From assembly GCF_000731095.1 (NCBI RefSeq), contig NZ_JMTZ01000004.1, positions 18,850 to 82,849 of the forward strand: a stretch of DNA of 64,000 nucleotides. The letters run 5' to 3'. Positions 35,663 through 45,700 of this stretch are shown one piece after another. The stretch's first letter is position 1. Every line of letters starts with the position of its first letter. The notes beneath the pieces were generated by a model. That model did no database searches. It saw only the letters and a program-made list of their open reading frames with translations, and was not told the DNA's origin. Both the position numbers and the translations under genes were made by a program. The DNA comes from Lysobacter antibioticus (lineage in GTDB: Bacteria; Pseudomonadota; Gammaproteobacteria; Xanthomonadales; Xanthomonadaceae).

Positions 35663-35796
35663 TGGTGGAGCCAGCGGAACCCGGTTCAAACCCTCTTGAC
35701 GGGCTAATGGGGGCGTTTGGGGGTTGTTGGGGGCAAATGAGGACTGGTGGAGCCACGGGAACCCGCTTCACCCCCTCTTGACGGGCCAGTGGGGCT
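35663..35796. repeat. Imperfect ~53-bp direct repeat upstream of hsdM
   Basis: Two copies, starting at 35663 and 35744, share TGGTGGAGCC, then GGAACCCG, TTCA and CCCTCTTGACGGGC in the same order. They lie just before the restriction operon, with a G-rich stretch between them. They could be remnants of integration sites or binding sites for a regulator of the operon; I cannot decide. Promoter elements of hsdM should lie nearby. Confidence 0.65.
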
Positions 35797-36814
35797 CCTG
35801 GGCCAGCGAAGCATTTTACTGGCCCTTAGTGATTTCGGCCAGTCGCCGCCCGTAGTCGGCCCAAAGCGGACAGCGGAAACCGTCCTTCCTCCGATCAAAT
35901 CCGCGTCACGAAAGGCTGTCGTTAGGCGCTTCCGCAACTAGCCCATTCTGCGTCAAGGAGCGAGATCTGCCCTACGAAGGAATGGATTGCGCCCCGATCA
36001 CTTCGAGGCGATCCGCGTATCGCGCACCAAGCGCTCGGGCGGGTGCTCTCGACACTGGGGAGGTCGCAATGCTTGACGAATGTTCACCCCAGTGAGCAAC
36101 TGCGATGCGTTCGGAACTGTATCTCTAGCGCGCCGAACTATGATCCCTTGAGCGAGTCGCCCAACTTACCGCTCGTGGCAACGCCGCCGATCAGGCGACC
36201 AATCGAACATCGCCGCCGTGTTTCAGCCTTGAAATCGGCTGCGACACTGCTTAAGTCGACCAGCTATCTCTTAGTTCATCTTGCCGCTCACATCAGCAAC
36301 AACGCTGTTGACAGCTGATGTCTTGGCACACAGCTGCAAGACCTATGCCGAAAACGCATTTACGTCCAGCTCGAAGATCGATCGCCTGAGCTCAGCGCGC
36401 AGCCTTCAGACACCAAAGCCTATGCGACGAAGCGGCTTCACCGGAGCTCGATCCGTGATCTCCATAGGCTCTACATTCATACCGATCTATAGAATCTGAC
36501 CCTCTTCACAGAGCCCATGATGCCTACCTCAAGAAATAGACTCCGGCATTATCAAATCGCCAACAATCAAGCAGAGCGCTCACCAACGCTCACGTTGTGA
36601 CAAAGCACGACGTTGCCCTTCGCTCAATCATTACGATAGCGACGAAGTGTAATTCGCAGTCTCAGACCCTCGCTCACTCAACGAGTCACCTCTGCGCATT
36701 TCACCTACCTACGCTTGAGATTACAACACGCCATATCAAGCAATCGAAGCCAGCTAACGCTATCCCAGAACTCCGGCCACGCTCCCCACCACTCAAACTA
36801 TGGAGACGAATACA
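35797..36814. other. Long intergenic region between hsdM and the metzincin gene
   Basis: Just over 1 kb without a supportable gene. Base composition falls to clearly more AT than the window average towards 36.8 kb, and many stop codons occur in all frames. This marks the left edge of an AT-richer segment reaching to about 41.4 kb. Confidence 0.45.
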
Positions 36815-38602
36815 GTGATCAAGATACTTATGACCATTGTTCTCACACTCGTTTCATTGAAAGCGATGGCAATCGATCTGAGTCCTAATCAAATCGGCGG
36901 AGGAAATATTCCAGGCACCTACCCCACGATTGACTTCCATCTCCGAAACGGGGACTGGGCACCAAGGCTAACCCTATCCAACGCCGCCGGTGATCAGTAC
37001 AAGGTATCAATTCATTCCGTAGCCGCCTATGACAGTCAGCTAGTTACGACGAACACAGACTATCCTTTGAGTTCGATGCGAGTGCGCGCCGGCGATAACC
37101 TAACTTTTGTCTATCAAGCTGCGCGTCAGCAATGGAGTTTCGATGGCCCTACGCTTAGTCCGAACACCAATGGCGGCAGCGGAACCATTTCTTCGTTCCC
37201 CGCCGGAAATTTTCTGCGCTTCAAATTAGCCAACGGCGACTGGGCGCAGACAGTTACTCTTCCTGCGACCGCCCCAGATGGCAGCTTGATTGTCATTTCA
37301 TCTACCGCCTCGGTAGCCAGTCGTATCAGCCCGCAGAACATAAAATACTCAAGCACATTCAACGTACGGACCGGCGATCAATACGCCTTCACCTATCGCG
37401 CCAACCTGCAACGCTGGATCAGCATTAAGACACCGATCGTGACACTGAATGCCGCGACTGCAGGCCCTCAGATGCAGGCACCTATCGTGCCGAACACGCA
37501 AGTCAAATTCAGCGATGGCAGTTCAATTCAAGAAATCCGCCTTCCTGCATCTGCAGGTGACCGCGACCGCGTGACCATTAGCTCTGATGCGAGCGGTATC
37601 GCGACCATCTCAAACGCAAATGTAGATACTACTTCTACACTGAAGATCTTTAATGGATCTCGCTATGAGTTCACCTACATCAGGGAACGCACGCGCTGGG
37701 CTGTGCAATCTAGCCCGACTCTAACATTCACAGCGAATAGCATCGGCAATCCGCAGCTACCGGACATGAAATCGCCTACCGCTCGCTATACCTCATCGAA
37801 TGGCAACTGGATGCCACTAGTACATCTTCCGATCGGGGCCCTGCCGGGTGATCGAGTTATCGTCAAGAGCGATGCGGCATCCGACTTCACTGTTACTGGC
37901 CTGAACACTACGTTTGGAGCAACTCTTGTTCGTCGTGGCGAATCCATCCGTTTCATTCGAAATGCAACAGGTGCTTGGTCGCTCGACACCCGCCTTATTA
38001 CCATGCTGTTGATCTATAGCGAAGAAGCCGCTGCGCATCTGGGGGAAACCGCAGCTCAGATGCGACTGCTGGACGGATTACGACTAACCAACGAAGCCCT
38101 CGAAAACTCCAAAGCCAACTTCTACGTTAAAGCTGTCGGCTTGCTCAAACGCCAGTTCGTAGCCAACACATTAGGTGACGTCCTCAGTATCGCCCTCAAG
38201 GACCCAGTCGTCATATCGACACGCTCGCAACTGGCCGCTGACGCCGTCTACTATGAAGGGACCGAAGAGGGTTGCGGCCTGGCTTGGCTCACGGCCGGAA
38301 AGAACTACATGATCGGAACCGGCTCACTTGCATGCGGCACGAATGTCATGCGTCATGAGTTCGGTCATAACATGGGCTTAAACCATGGCGACTCTCCAGT
38401 CGGGGGATCAGCCCCTTACGCCAAGGGATACAGTTTAATCAGGGATGTGATGGGCGGAAACGCCATACCTTATTACTCGAATCCAAACCTGTATACAGCA
38501 ACCTCGGATGTAGCGCTCGATATGCCAATGGGCATAGCGAACGTGACTGATTCGGTTCGGGCAATGAATGAACGATCTAAGCTCGTATCCGAATACTTCT
38601 AG
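36815..38602 (+). CDS. Secreted metzincin protease with four N-terminal beta repeats
   Basis: A 595-residue exported metalloprotease. The signal peptide (IKILMTIVLTLVSLKAMA) is followed by four repeats of about 85-95 residues, each with a NGDW-like opening, a G-D-x-V/Y turn and a final F-x-Y/R...W strand (for example FKLANGDWAQTVTLP...YRANLQRW). The catalytic domain (from about 400) has the zinc motif HEFGHNMGLNH starting at His514 and a downstream VMGG that could be the Met-turn. The repeats may bind a cell surface or polysaccharide. The start is GTG at 36815, because GGAGA lies 7 bases before it; the ATG at 36800 overlaps that ribosome site. A stem-loop follows the stop. Confidence 0.85.
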   Translation: MIKILMTIVLTLVSLKAMAIDLSPNQIGGGNIPGTYPTIDFHLRNGDWAPRLTLSNAAGDQYKVSIHSVAAYDSQLVTTNTDYPLSSMRVRAGDNLTFVYQAARQQWSFDGPTLSPNTNGGSGTISSFPAGNFLRFKLANGDWAQTVTLPATAPDGSLIVISSTASVASRISPQNIKYSSTFNVRTGDQYAFTYRANLQRWISIKTPIVTLNAATAGPQMQAPIVPNTQVKFSDGSSIQEIRLPASAGDRDRVTISSDASGIATISNANVDTTSTLKIFNGSRYEFTYIRERTRWAVQSSPTLTFTANSIGNPQLPDMKSPTARYTSSNGNWMPLVHLPIGALPGDRVIVKSDAASDFTVTGLNTTFGATLVRRGESIRFIRNATGAWSLDTRLITMLLIYSEEAAAHLGETAAQMRLLDGLRLTNEALENSKANFYVKAVGLLKRQFVANTLGDVLSIALKDPVVISTRSQLAADAVYYEGTEEGCGLAWLTAGKNYMIGTGSLACGTNVMRHEFGHNMGLNHGDSPVGGSAPYAKGYSLIRDVMGGNAIPYYSNPNLYTATSDVALDMPMGIANVTDSVRAMNERSKLVSEYF

Positions 38603-38612
38603 GCCCTTCTCT

Positions 38613-38644
38613 GCAGTTTGGCCGGCGTAGACCAGCCAAACTGC
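38613..38644 (+). terminator. Hairpin after the metzincin gene
   Basis: A 10-bp inverted repeat (GCAGTTTGGC with GCCAAACTGC, 12-base loop) begins 10 bases after the stop codon. It lacks a strong T-tract. Confidence 0.55.
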
Positions 38645-38753
38645 TTAACTCGAGTGCCAATTTTGCTATAGCCGGTTGAACTCGCTTCATCGGGGGCTCT
38701 GCCGGACTCGCTCCCAGCAACCGGTGGAACCGTTGCCGCCTTGAGAGCATTCC

Positions 38754-39464
38754 ATGAAAAAACGAGATCACTCCGTTGAACTCACGCTCGTGCTGATAAG
38801 CATTTCCATCGCCTGGGCACTACTGCATCACAACCCACTGCCACGATTTACATATAGTGCTTCGCGAGACAAGTTGCTCAATACGGCAACACCAACTACT
38901 GGCTCACCCTCACCAAACATCCTCGCAAGTAGCAGCCTTCACGCCTTCGCCACGCGGCGCAGAGCGACATTCCTGCTGGACGAGACGCATCTAAAGGCAG
39001 CGCGACTGCGCACGGATATTCTACAGCTAGCAGACCCGAAAGCAGTCATAGCCGGGAAATTGAAGCTTACAGAGGAGCAAATCAATGATGGCCGCCAGTT
39101 TGTCGTCTACGACCTGTATGTGCTCGAGTCAAAGGACGTGGGCGACGCGATTACGGTCTACTTGCCTAGTACAGGTCTAGCATTACGTGGCGCTATAGAT
39201 AGCGTCGAAGTGAACGGCGATATCATCCGGTGGTCGGGAACGTTTGAAGACTTCAACTCGACTCAAAACGGATTCTCGATCAGTCAGACCATGATCGACG
39301 ACTACGTGCTAGGCAATTTCGAAACACCTATTGGAAGCTTTAATTTGGAAGCAAAGAACGGTCTCGGCTGGATTGTTGATCAAGCTAAGGATTTCCATCT
39401 ACCCGACGACGGCTTCGATTACGTCGACACTGCAGGGTTAGCTTCGACCGCCCAATCTTACTAA
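38754..39464 (+). CDS. Orphan metalloprotease propeptide-like protein (truncated protease)
   Basis: A 236-residue protein with an N-terminal membrane/signal segment (LTLVLISISIAWALL). The rest resembles the pro-region of M72-type metalloendopeptidases: an ITVYLPSTGLALRGAIDSVE core, a DIIRWSGTFED segment, and GSFNLEAKNGLGWIVDQA followed by an acidic DDGFDYVDT end. No zinc motif follows in any frame downstream, so the catalytic domain is absent. It could be a truncated protease gene or a free propeptide. It lies 150 bases after the metzincin gene on the same strand. Confidence 0.5.
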   Translation: MKKRDHSVELTLVLISISIAWALLHHNPLPRFTYSASRDKLLNTATPTTGSPSPNILASSSLHAFATRRRATFLLDETHLKAARLRTDILQLADPKAVIAGKLKLTEEQINDGRQFVVYDLYVLESKDVGDAITVYLPSTGLALRGAIDSVEVNGDIIRWSGTFEDFNSTQNGFSISQTMIDDYVLGNFETPIGSFNLEAKNGLGWIVDQAKDFHLPDDGFDYVDTAGLASTAQSY

Positions 39465-40084
39465 CGAAAATAGCACCTGGTCGATCAAGCCCTCCGACAT
39501 CTGCCGAGATGAACGGCGTAGCACGCTTGAACAGCGACGTGTTGCCTTGGTAGTTCGAATAGCGAACAGGCCGCTGGCACTTGAACATCGATGCAAGCGC
39601 ATACTGCCGGAAGTCGACAGAGATGCGGTGGTTCCGAGCACCGGTTAGGACCCTATCCAGAACAATAGTGACTTGCTGATTGAGAGCATAGTAGGCGGCG
39701 CGTTGACACACGCTGCATCCACCAATGAGGATCTCAACCACGACACCTACGGCTCACAGAAGGGCAAATGGGACGAGCCTCTGGACGGTCGTTACCACCG
39801 GCGAACTTGAATCAGCGCCGGTTCGCGTTCGAGCTTAGCGACGCCAAACTTGGTAAGGGCGTGGGCACGCTGCTAAGGAATCGCGAGACACCCGGCCTTC
39901 CTCGCGGACTATATTCTTCCCGACCGGACGCCTCTTTCGAATCAATTTCTTGTACCGACTCGTGGCATCCGTCAGCCTCCGCATACTGATAAGGCCCGAT
40001 AGATCCAATGCGCGCTGCGCGGTTCGACCTGACGAGCAAATTGGATATAGCAAGTTTCAAGAACCTGCCGATTGAAGACATCTT
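39465..40084. other. Region with interrupted frames after the orphan propeptide
   Basis: Plus-strand frames continue for some 55 and 50 codons with intervening stops but show no HExxH motif. A minus-strand frame of 118 codons overlaps the 3' end of the propeptide gene and has no ribosome site. I take this as decayed DNA where the missing catalytic domain might once have been. Confidence 0.35.
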
Positions 40085-41212
40085 CTATGAAAAATCAGCT
40101 CGAAGCTGCCTCTCTATCTCCAAAAGCTCCACCCTCATATTCAGCTTGCCAGTACGAAAGCCAGGCAATGCCTGTAAACGCTTCAACTCATCCCAAGCCT
40201 CATAATCGTCAAAAGGATTGACACTCGTAAAATTTGAGAGCTCCTCTCCACCCGAGCGCCTCGACTGGTCATTCATAACAACTGCCAATCGGTCGATCGC
40301 CGCACCGAATTCCCACCCTGAGACAAATAGCAGCAATGTCGCGAATGCGAGCAATGCGGGTTCACGCGATGATCTCTTAGCTCCAGGCGCACAATTGATT
40401 GGCGAACAATGTATCGATATGAACGTCGCCAAACGCAATGCCTTTTCATACTCAACCCGAATTGATGCACGATCTAATACATATCGGCCTTGATACGTAC
40501 TTGCCAAGCCCGCTATCCGCCCAGCTGATTCGTGCAGCCATAGTCGTTCGCGACGGAGAATTTCAAACAGCTCTCGATGCTGCCCCCTATACACAACCGT
40601 AGCTGCGGTGCGCCAATCAAAGCCCGGAATATTGACTATTTTTCTAGTGAGTTCGACTTCATACGGGAGCGCCTCGTAGTCTACCTCTAGCGATCCGTGC
40701 AGCCCCTGGATCCATATTGGCACGCGTGGATCCAGAGTTACGATGAATTTCGACTCCTTCCTTAAATTGAAAATCCACTCGCGCAGGCCTCGGGCAGAAC
40801 CATCATCAATTATCTTCAGCCTTATCGCCCTGGCAACCAGCTCTCCAACGCCTCTATTGATCATAGTTCTACCGGTATCAAACCGCACCATGTTCGCAGG
40901 CAGCCCTCCAGCTTTTCCACCGAAGAAATCGCACTCCACGGAATGATTTGTAAGCGAGCCCTCCCGGGAAAATTGAAAGCACCAACGCCGCCTCGATATT
41001 CCGACAGAAGAGGCGGGAACCTTGGCAATCTCTGCGCCCCTTACAAAGCAAGAGGGGCATTCGATATCCTGACGAATATGTTCTCGCCATATTTCTGGAA
41101 TTTCATCAGTGTCAGCCGAGAACTGAATGCCTTCGCGACTCGCCAGGATAGACAGTACTTGCTCTACGCCGACCTCATGCCCAATTGAATGAGAGAAACC
41201 TGTTAACAGCAT
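40085..41212 (-). CDS. Unknown protein with possible N-terminal zinc-binding cysteines
   Basis: A 375-residue protein with an excellent ribosome site (AAGGAGG, 5 bases before ATG at 41212). Near residues 50-100 it has a CPSC pair, then WCFQF and NHSVECDFFGG, an arrangement that could bind zinc (CxxC ... HxxxC). The middle is helical; one hydrophobic stretch lies near residue 300 (LLAFATLLLFVSGWEFG). The C-terminus is charged. No family recognised. It stands alone on the minus strand inside an AT-richer segment, consistent with horizontal transfer. A defence- or mobile-element-type accessory role is only a guess. Confidence 0.7.
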   Translation of the reverse strand: MLLTGFSHSIGHEVGVEQVLSILASREGIQFSADTDEIPEIWREHIRQDIECPSCFVRGAEIAKVPASSVGISRRRWCFQFSREGSLTNHSVECDFFGGKAGGLPANMVRFDTGRTMINRGVGELVARAIRLKIIDDGSARGLREWIFNLRKESKFIVTLDPRVPIWIQGLHGSLEVDYEALPYEVELTRKIVNIPGFDWRTAATVVYRGQHRELFEILRRERLWLHESAGRIAGLASTYQGRYVLDRASIRVEYEKALRLATFISIHCSPINCAPGAKRSSREPALLAFATLLLFVSGWEFGAAIDRLAVVMNDQSRRSGGEELSNFTSVNPFDDYEAWDELKRLQALPGFRTGKLNMRVELLEIERQLRADFS

Positions 41213-41469
41213 ATGCACCTCCTTGGTATGAGCGCGCTATATTTACTCGACGGAGTAACGATAGGCAGACCCAGTTCCTTGAGACGTGAACAGCGATATG
41301 TTTAATACGGTATGCCCTTCGCGCTTAGAGCATTCGCTCTATGAAACCCATTCCTCGCAGCCGCCCTAGCCTTGCCAAGCGCCGATGGTGACGCGAACAG
41401 GCGGACGCGAACGCATATCGTCACTTGGTCGATCTATTTCGCCCCCCAGGCCGCTGCGCAGACTAAATA

Positions 41470-42277
41470 GCGCCTGCCTCGACAGGAACCTTGCACGGTG
41501 GAGTCCAGGGCATCAACATGATGCTCAATAGCGATCTCGGCGGGTACGCTTGGGAAGGCGGCAAATGCGCGACGCTGGACGGAATCTATAGGTGCTGGAG
41601 TACAAACCGGAACCCGCCCTGGTCGTTCAACAACCTGGCACCGCTGGCTCATGAGATGGAACGCGGATACGGCCTTCCGCACGCGAACAATTCCGACGGC
41701 GACGGAGATCCTTACGACAATCCTTGTGACGTCATGAGCGCCCCCTGGTACAACGCCCTGAGCGACTCGACCTATGAGCCGACTCCTCAAGCACCTGAGC
41801 GCATATGGCCGCTCAAGATTGGCCTGGGCCGACTCGGCGCGAAGGATTACGCTTGCCGCGGGCAGCGATAGGCTGAACATAGAGCTGGACCGCGCCAGCC
41901 TTTCGGGATCTAGCAATAGCCAGATGGTACTCGTGCCCCTGCCCGGCCAGCCTTCATCGCGCTATTACACGATCGAGGCGCGCAAACAAGACGGAGACTA
42001 CGAAAGCAACCTGGCAGGCGATGCGGTAATTATCCACCGAGTCGACACTCAGGCTTCGCCCCCTGCTTTCAGTGTCGATGCAGACGTCCCGCCGGCCAAT
42101 CGTTCGAATAACGAAGGCTCGATGTTCAAATCTGGCGAAATATGGACCGCCCCTGGCGGTGCTTTCGGCGTGCACGTAAAAGCCGCAACGCCCGAGGGCT
42201 CTTTGGTTTCGGTCTGCGGCCCTAAGCCCACCGGTAGCGCCCCATGCTTCGCATCGGGCGTCACGCGCCTGAAGTAG
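41470..42277 (+). pseudogene. Broken secreted metalloprotease
   Basis: Two overlapping frames together give the end of a metalloprotease: the first reads GGYAWEGGKCATLDGIYRCW, PPWSFNNLAPLAHEMERGYG, LPHANNSDGDGDPYDNPCDV; the second resumes after a frameshift near 41775-41800 with KHLSAYGRSRLAWADSARRI and continues to GGAFGVHVKAATPEG. The active-site motif should be HExGHxxGLPH but reads HEMERGYGLPH, so the second zinc His is lost, and the N-terminal part is missing. The gene is inactive by three separate criteria: truncation, mutated zinc site and frameshift. Confidence 0.8.
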
Positions 42278-42449
42278 AGCGAACTATTTTCATCATTTGC
42301 ATTAATTCCTGGACAGATCGATACACACTCCAACAGGCATCGAAGGACGCACACCCCGGATTGATCATTGAGCCTTCTTTAGCGCCTTCACCGATTAGCG
42401 TTCGGATCGGGCGCCATTGCCACCCTAGGCGCCATTTTCTTTACATCTG
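42278..42449. other. Short intergenic stretch
   Basis: Lies between the broken protease and the small membrane protein gene. No feature seen. Confidence 0.4.
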
Positions 42450-42587
42450 CTATCGATCGGCGAGCAACGCGTAGAATATCGGCGACACGGCCCCCGCTAT
42501 CAGCCCGATCATCGTCCCCACGAGAACCAAAAGCATTAGCACGGCGATCGCACGAATCGCCCAGACCAAGCTATGAGGCCTTAGCAT
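42450..42587 (-). CDS. Small membrane protein downstream of the giant toxin
   Basis: A 45-residue protein beginning MLRPHSLVWAIRAI and made mostly of one long hydrophobic stretch (AVLMLLVLVGTMIGLIAGAV) with a short polar tail. The ATG is preceded by GAGG at a rather long spacing. It lies 122 bases beyond the toxin stop codon on the same strand, past a hairpin. No family recognised. It might be an accessory or self-protection factor of the toxin locus, but that rests on position alone. Confidence 0.45.
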   Translation of the reverse strand: MLRPHSLVWAIRAIAVLMLLVLVGTMIGLIAGAVSPIFYALLADR

Positions 42588-42679
42588 CACAGTCCAACCT
42601 CAAGAACGGCTGCGAAAGCCTGAGTCCACGCCCTCCAGCCAAGTACATGTACGTGCCGTCCGCGCAGCCAAACCGAGAA

Positions 42680-42701
42680 GGCGGCCGATAGCCCGGCCGC
42701 C
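42680..42701 (-). terminator. Hairpin after the toxin gene
   Basis: An 8-bp GC-rich stem (GGCGGCCG with CGGCCGCC, 6-base loop) begins 9 bases after the toxin stop codon on the minus strand, followed by a modestly T-rich stretch. It is a likely terminator for the four-gene operon. Confidence 0.65.
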
Positions 42702-42709
42702 TCCGCACG

Positions 42710-45700
42710 TCAGAGCAAAGCAGTGTCGACCGAGGGCGGTGCCAACCCCATGCCCAGCGCGACGCCGGTTATGTTTTTTGTAATGCCCGGAGCAACGCCA
42801 GACTGACCATCGAAACCGGCCATGATTTCGATCATCTTGCTTGTCGACAACGCGGCCGGCGCCACGGAATCTCTCGAGCTGGTCGCGGTTGTACTCGGCT
42901 TCTCCGCCGACGCTACTACCGAATCGCTCGAGTTCGCCGCAGACGCCTGAACCAAATCGATCGGCGCCGTAGTGAACGTGACCTCGTCGAGCCAACGATC
43001 CCTGTCGTAGCTGCCCGAAATACCCCGGACGCGATAGCTCTGATAGGGAACGCCGCCGGTATCCAGTGCGATGGTCATATCGGTCTTATCGCCCCCCTTC
43101 TCACCTGGCTTAGCGGCCCAAAGCAGATCCGCCTTGGATACCTTGATCCATGCGTTATCCGCACTGAGCGCTTCGACGATATAAGTGCCGTCGCGTGTGG
43201 TATCACGCTGATGGATATCGGCCGGGTCGTACGTGGCCTTCAGCGTCAAGGACGAAAGCGCGATCTTGTGCTTCATATCGAAACGGACAGCCACGATTTC
43301 GCTGCTGGACATATCGGTCTGATCCAGAGACAGGTCCGCGATCCTGGCTACCTCCTTCTCGACGCTCTGCCCATTCTCCCGCCTGATTTCCTTGACCACG
43401 CGCATAGTGCTCGCGCCGCGCCACGAGAACGCCTCGCCGCTAAAGCCACTGCCATCGACCAGGTTGCCGCCGCTGCTCCGGCCGAACCCGGACTCGGTCG
43501 ACTCGGCGTGGCTGAGGCCCAGATCGAGATAGCCCTGCTGCCACATCCAAACCAACCCGTCTTCTCCACGGGTAGGAGCGGGGACCGATCCGCCCAAGCT
43601 GAGCACCGGCCCCGGATGAATGAGCTGCACCAAACCCATCTGCTCCTTCCTGCGCTTCGCCTCCACGGGGTCACTGCCTAACTTGTGAACGTCGCCCTTC
43701 TCGCCGATACCCAGAAACTCCCGTGCATAGTAGGTGTCCGACTCCGACGGCGTGCGTTGCAGGAGCGGTAGACTGGTCGACACCTGGATCAAGGTGCTGC
43801 GGTTTCCGCTTTCGTATCCCAATCGCTTCGCATTGCCTTCGATCAGATCTTTGCCGCTCACACCAGCCTTGGCCAACTTACCTAATTGGGCTGCATCGCT
43901 GACGCCGGCATTCATCAGGCTTTCCACGATCTCGTAGTCCAAGACCTTCGCCTGGGTCATCTTCTCGGCCAAGACGGCTGCCCGGCTCGGCAGGAACCCC
44001 TTGTTGATCAGAACCGTTTTCAACAGAACCTTATCTTCATCAGGGTTCACCATGCCGGGCGTGAAGCTGGCCTTCTGTGTCAGATGCCCATTAATCGCCT
44101 GGACGAGCCATCCCTGCAGATCCTGCTTCTTCTGCTGACTGGAGACATAATTGCTGTTGAACAGAACCTCCAGTTGCCGCAACTGTACTGAACTTGCGTT
44201 CCCCGCCACTCCGTGAAGTATCCGTGGCCTGTCCCAACCGGGAACCTCCAGGGTATCGAGCAACGAAGTCAGCAGCTTCTCGTCATGGGCGTTCAAGAAC
44301 TTGACCGGCTTGGCGCTGATCATCAGGTATGGCTTGCTCTTGCCGTACAAGGCCAAAGCGAAGTCGGCCAATCGATCCTTACCCAGGTGCTTCTTTTCTA
44401 ACGAAGCATATACCTCGACGTCTTGCACGGAGAGCCCGTAGCTATAGGCATTCAAGATAAACTTGGGCTGATACCCGAGCGCCTCCAAAGCTTCGGCGTA
44501 ATCCACCCCTCCCTTCGCATGCAACCAGCTATGCTTCTGCTTTGCGTATGCGATGACAAAATCCTCGGACAATCGCCTATCCGACTGCTTAAGCGCAAGA
44601 CAAGTGGTTCCGACATCCGATACCGAGGTCAAATCTTCGGCGATCGCCGCCTTTGCCCCTGCTTCGGAGAAACCACTGACCTTGTAGTACAGCTCGATAT
44701 CCGCCGAATTTGCGCCCCAGGCCAGGCCATCCGACCGGAGAATGCTGTCGACTTGGGTGCCTAATGCCAAACCGCCCATCACCTTTCGAACGGTATTAGC
44801 GTCGCTCAGCAGTTGGTTGTTCAGCGCCCGCGTGGCGCTGAAGTTGAGGCCTGGATCCGCCGATATATTCAAATTGATGCCGCTCGTCACCATTCCGCCA
44901 TTCGGCCCCTCGGCGATTACGGTCAAAATATTATTAGCGCTGAACTTGAGCACGAATTCCGTGTCGTTCGCACGAGCAACCGGTTTGCTTTCGTAAATTC
45001 GCGCCGTCGCGGAAAACATAGTGTGTCCGACCCCGTTCCAGGCCCCCTGGGGGACATAGGCTCGGTAACAAAGATAGCCATCTCCATCGACATAGAACGT
45101 GAACCCATTCAGACCCGGCGCCCCCGTCGCGAACAGCACGCGCTCGGTGCTCCCCCACGCCGCAGGGGTCTTCAAATAGACAGTGAAATCCCGCTCGCTC
45201 GGAAGCAGATTGAAATCCACCGCATTCTCCGCGCTGCGCTCTCCGGAGAGGGCAGCGATTGACGTCAGCTTCGCTTCGCTATCGACTCCGCTAAGGATAT
45301 AGGGCACCCACTTGTCACGCGGTACTTCCAGCCTTTTGAACAAGGCCTGAGTATCGGCCTCGAAGTCGCTCGGGATAATTGTTGTATCGACACCGGAAGC
45401 TTGCAGATTTTTCGATGCGCGGAGCAACCCACTCGGATTGCGATAGTAGTCGTGCAAATAGATCGTCTGACCACCCTTGACAAGCTTTAAGTCGTAGCCT
45501 TGCACCGTCATACTATAGTTGCTGGGCTCGAAGCCATCTGTAGAATAGAGAAGGATAGAATTGGCCTTGGGCACTCGCAGTTGGTGCACACCGTCGCCGA
45601 TCACCAGGACGTTCTCACCTGGCTGGTGAATGAAATAGCCGGTTTCCTCGTCCACCGAAGGCAAAGTAAAGATTTCCCCCTTTATCTTGACTCGCAGATG

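Noticed and set aside
35663..35700. Possible tRNA or tmRNA 3' end on the minus strand (GGCTCCACCA preceded by a T-loop-like element)
   Set aside because: The T-stem does not pair properly and no acceptor 5' half or other arms are present. It is kept only as a direct repeat.
39385..39741. A 118-codon minus-strand frame overlapping the end of the orphan propeptide gene
   Set aside because: No ribosome site, overlap with a better-supported gene, and no recognised domain.
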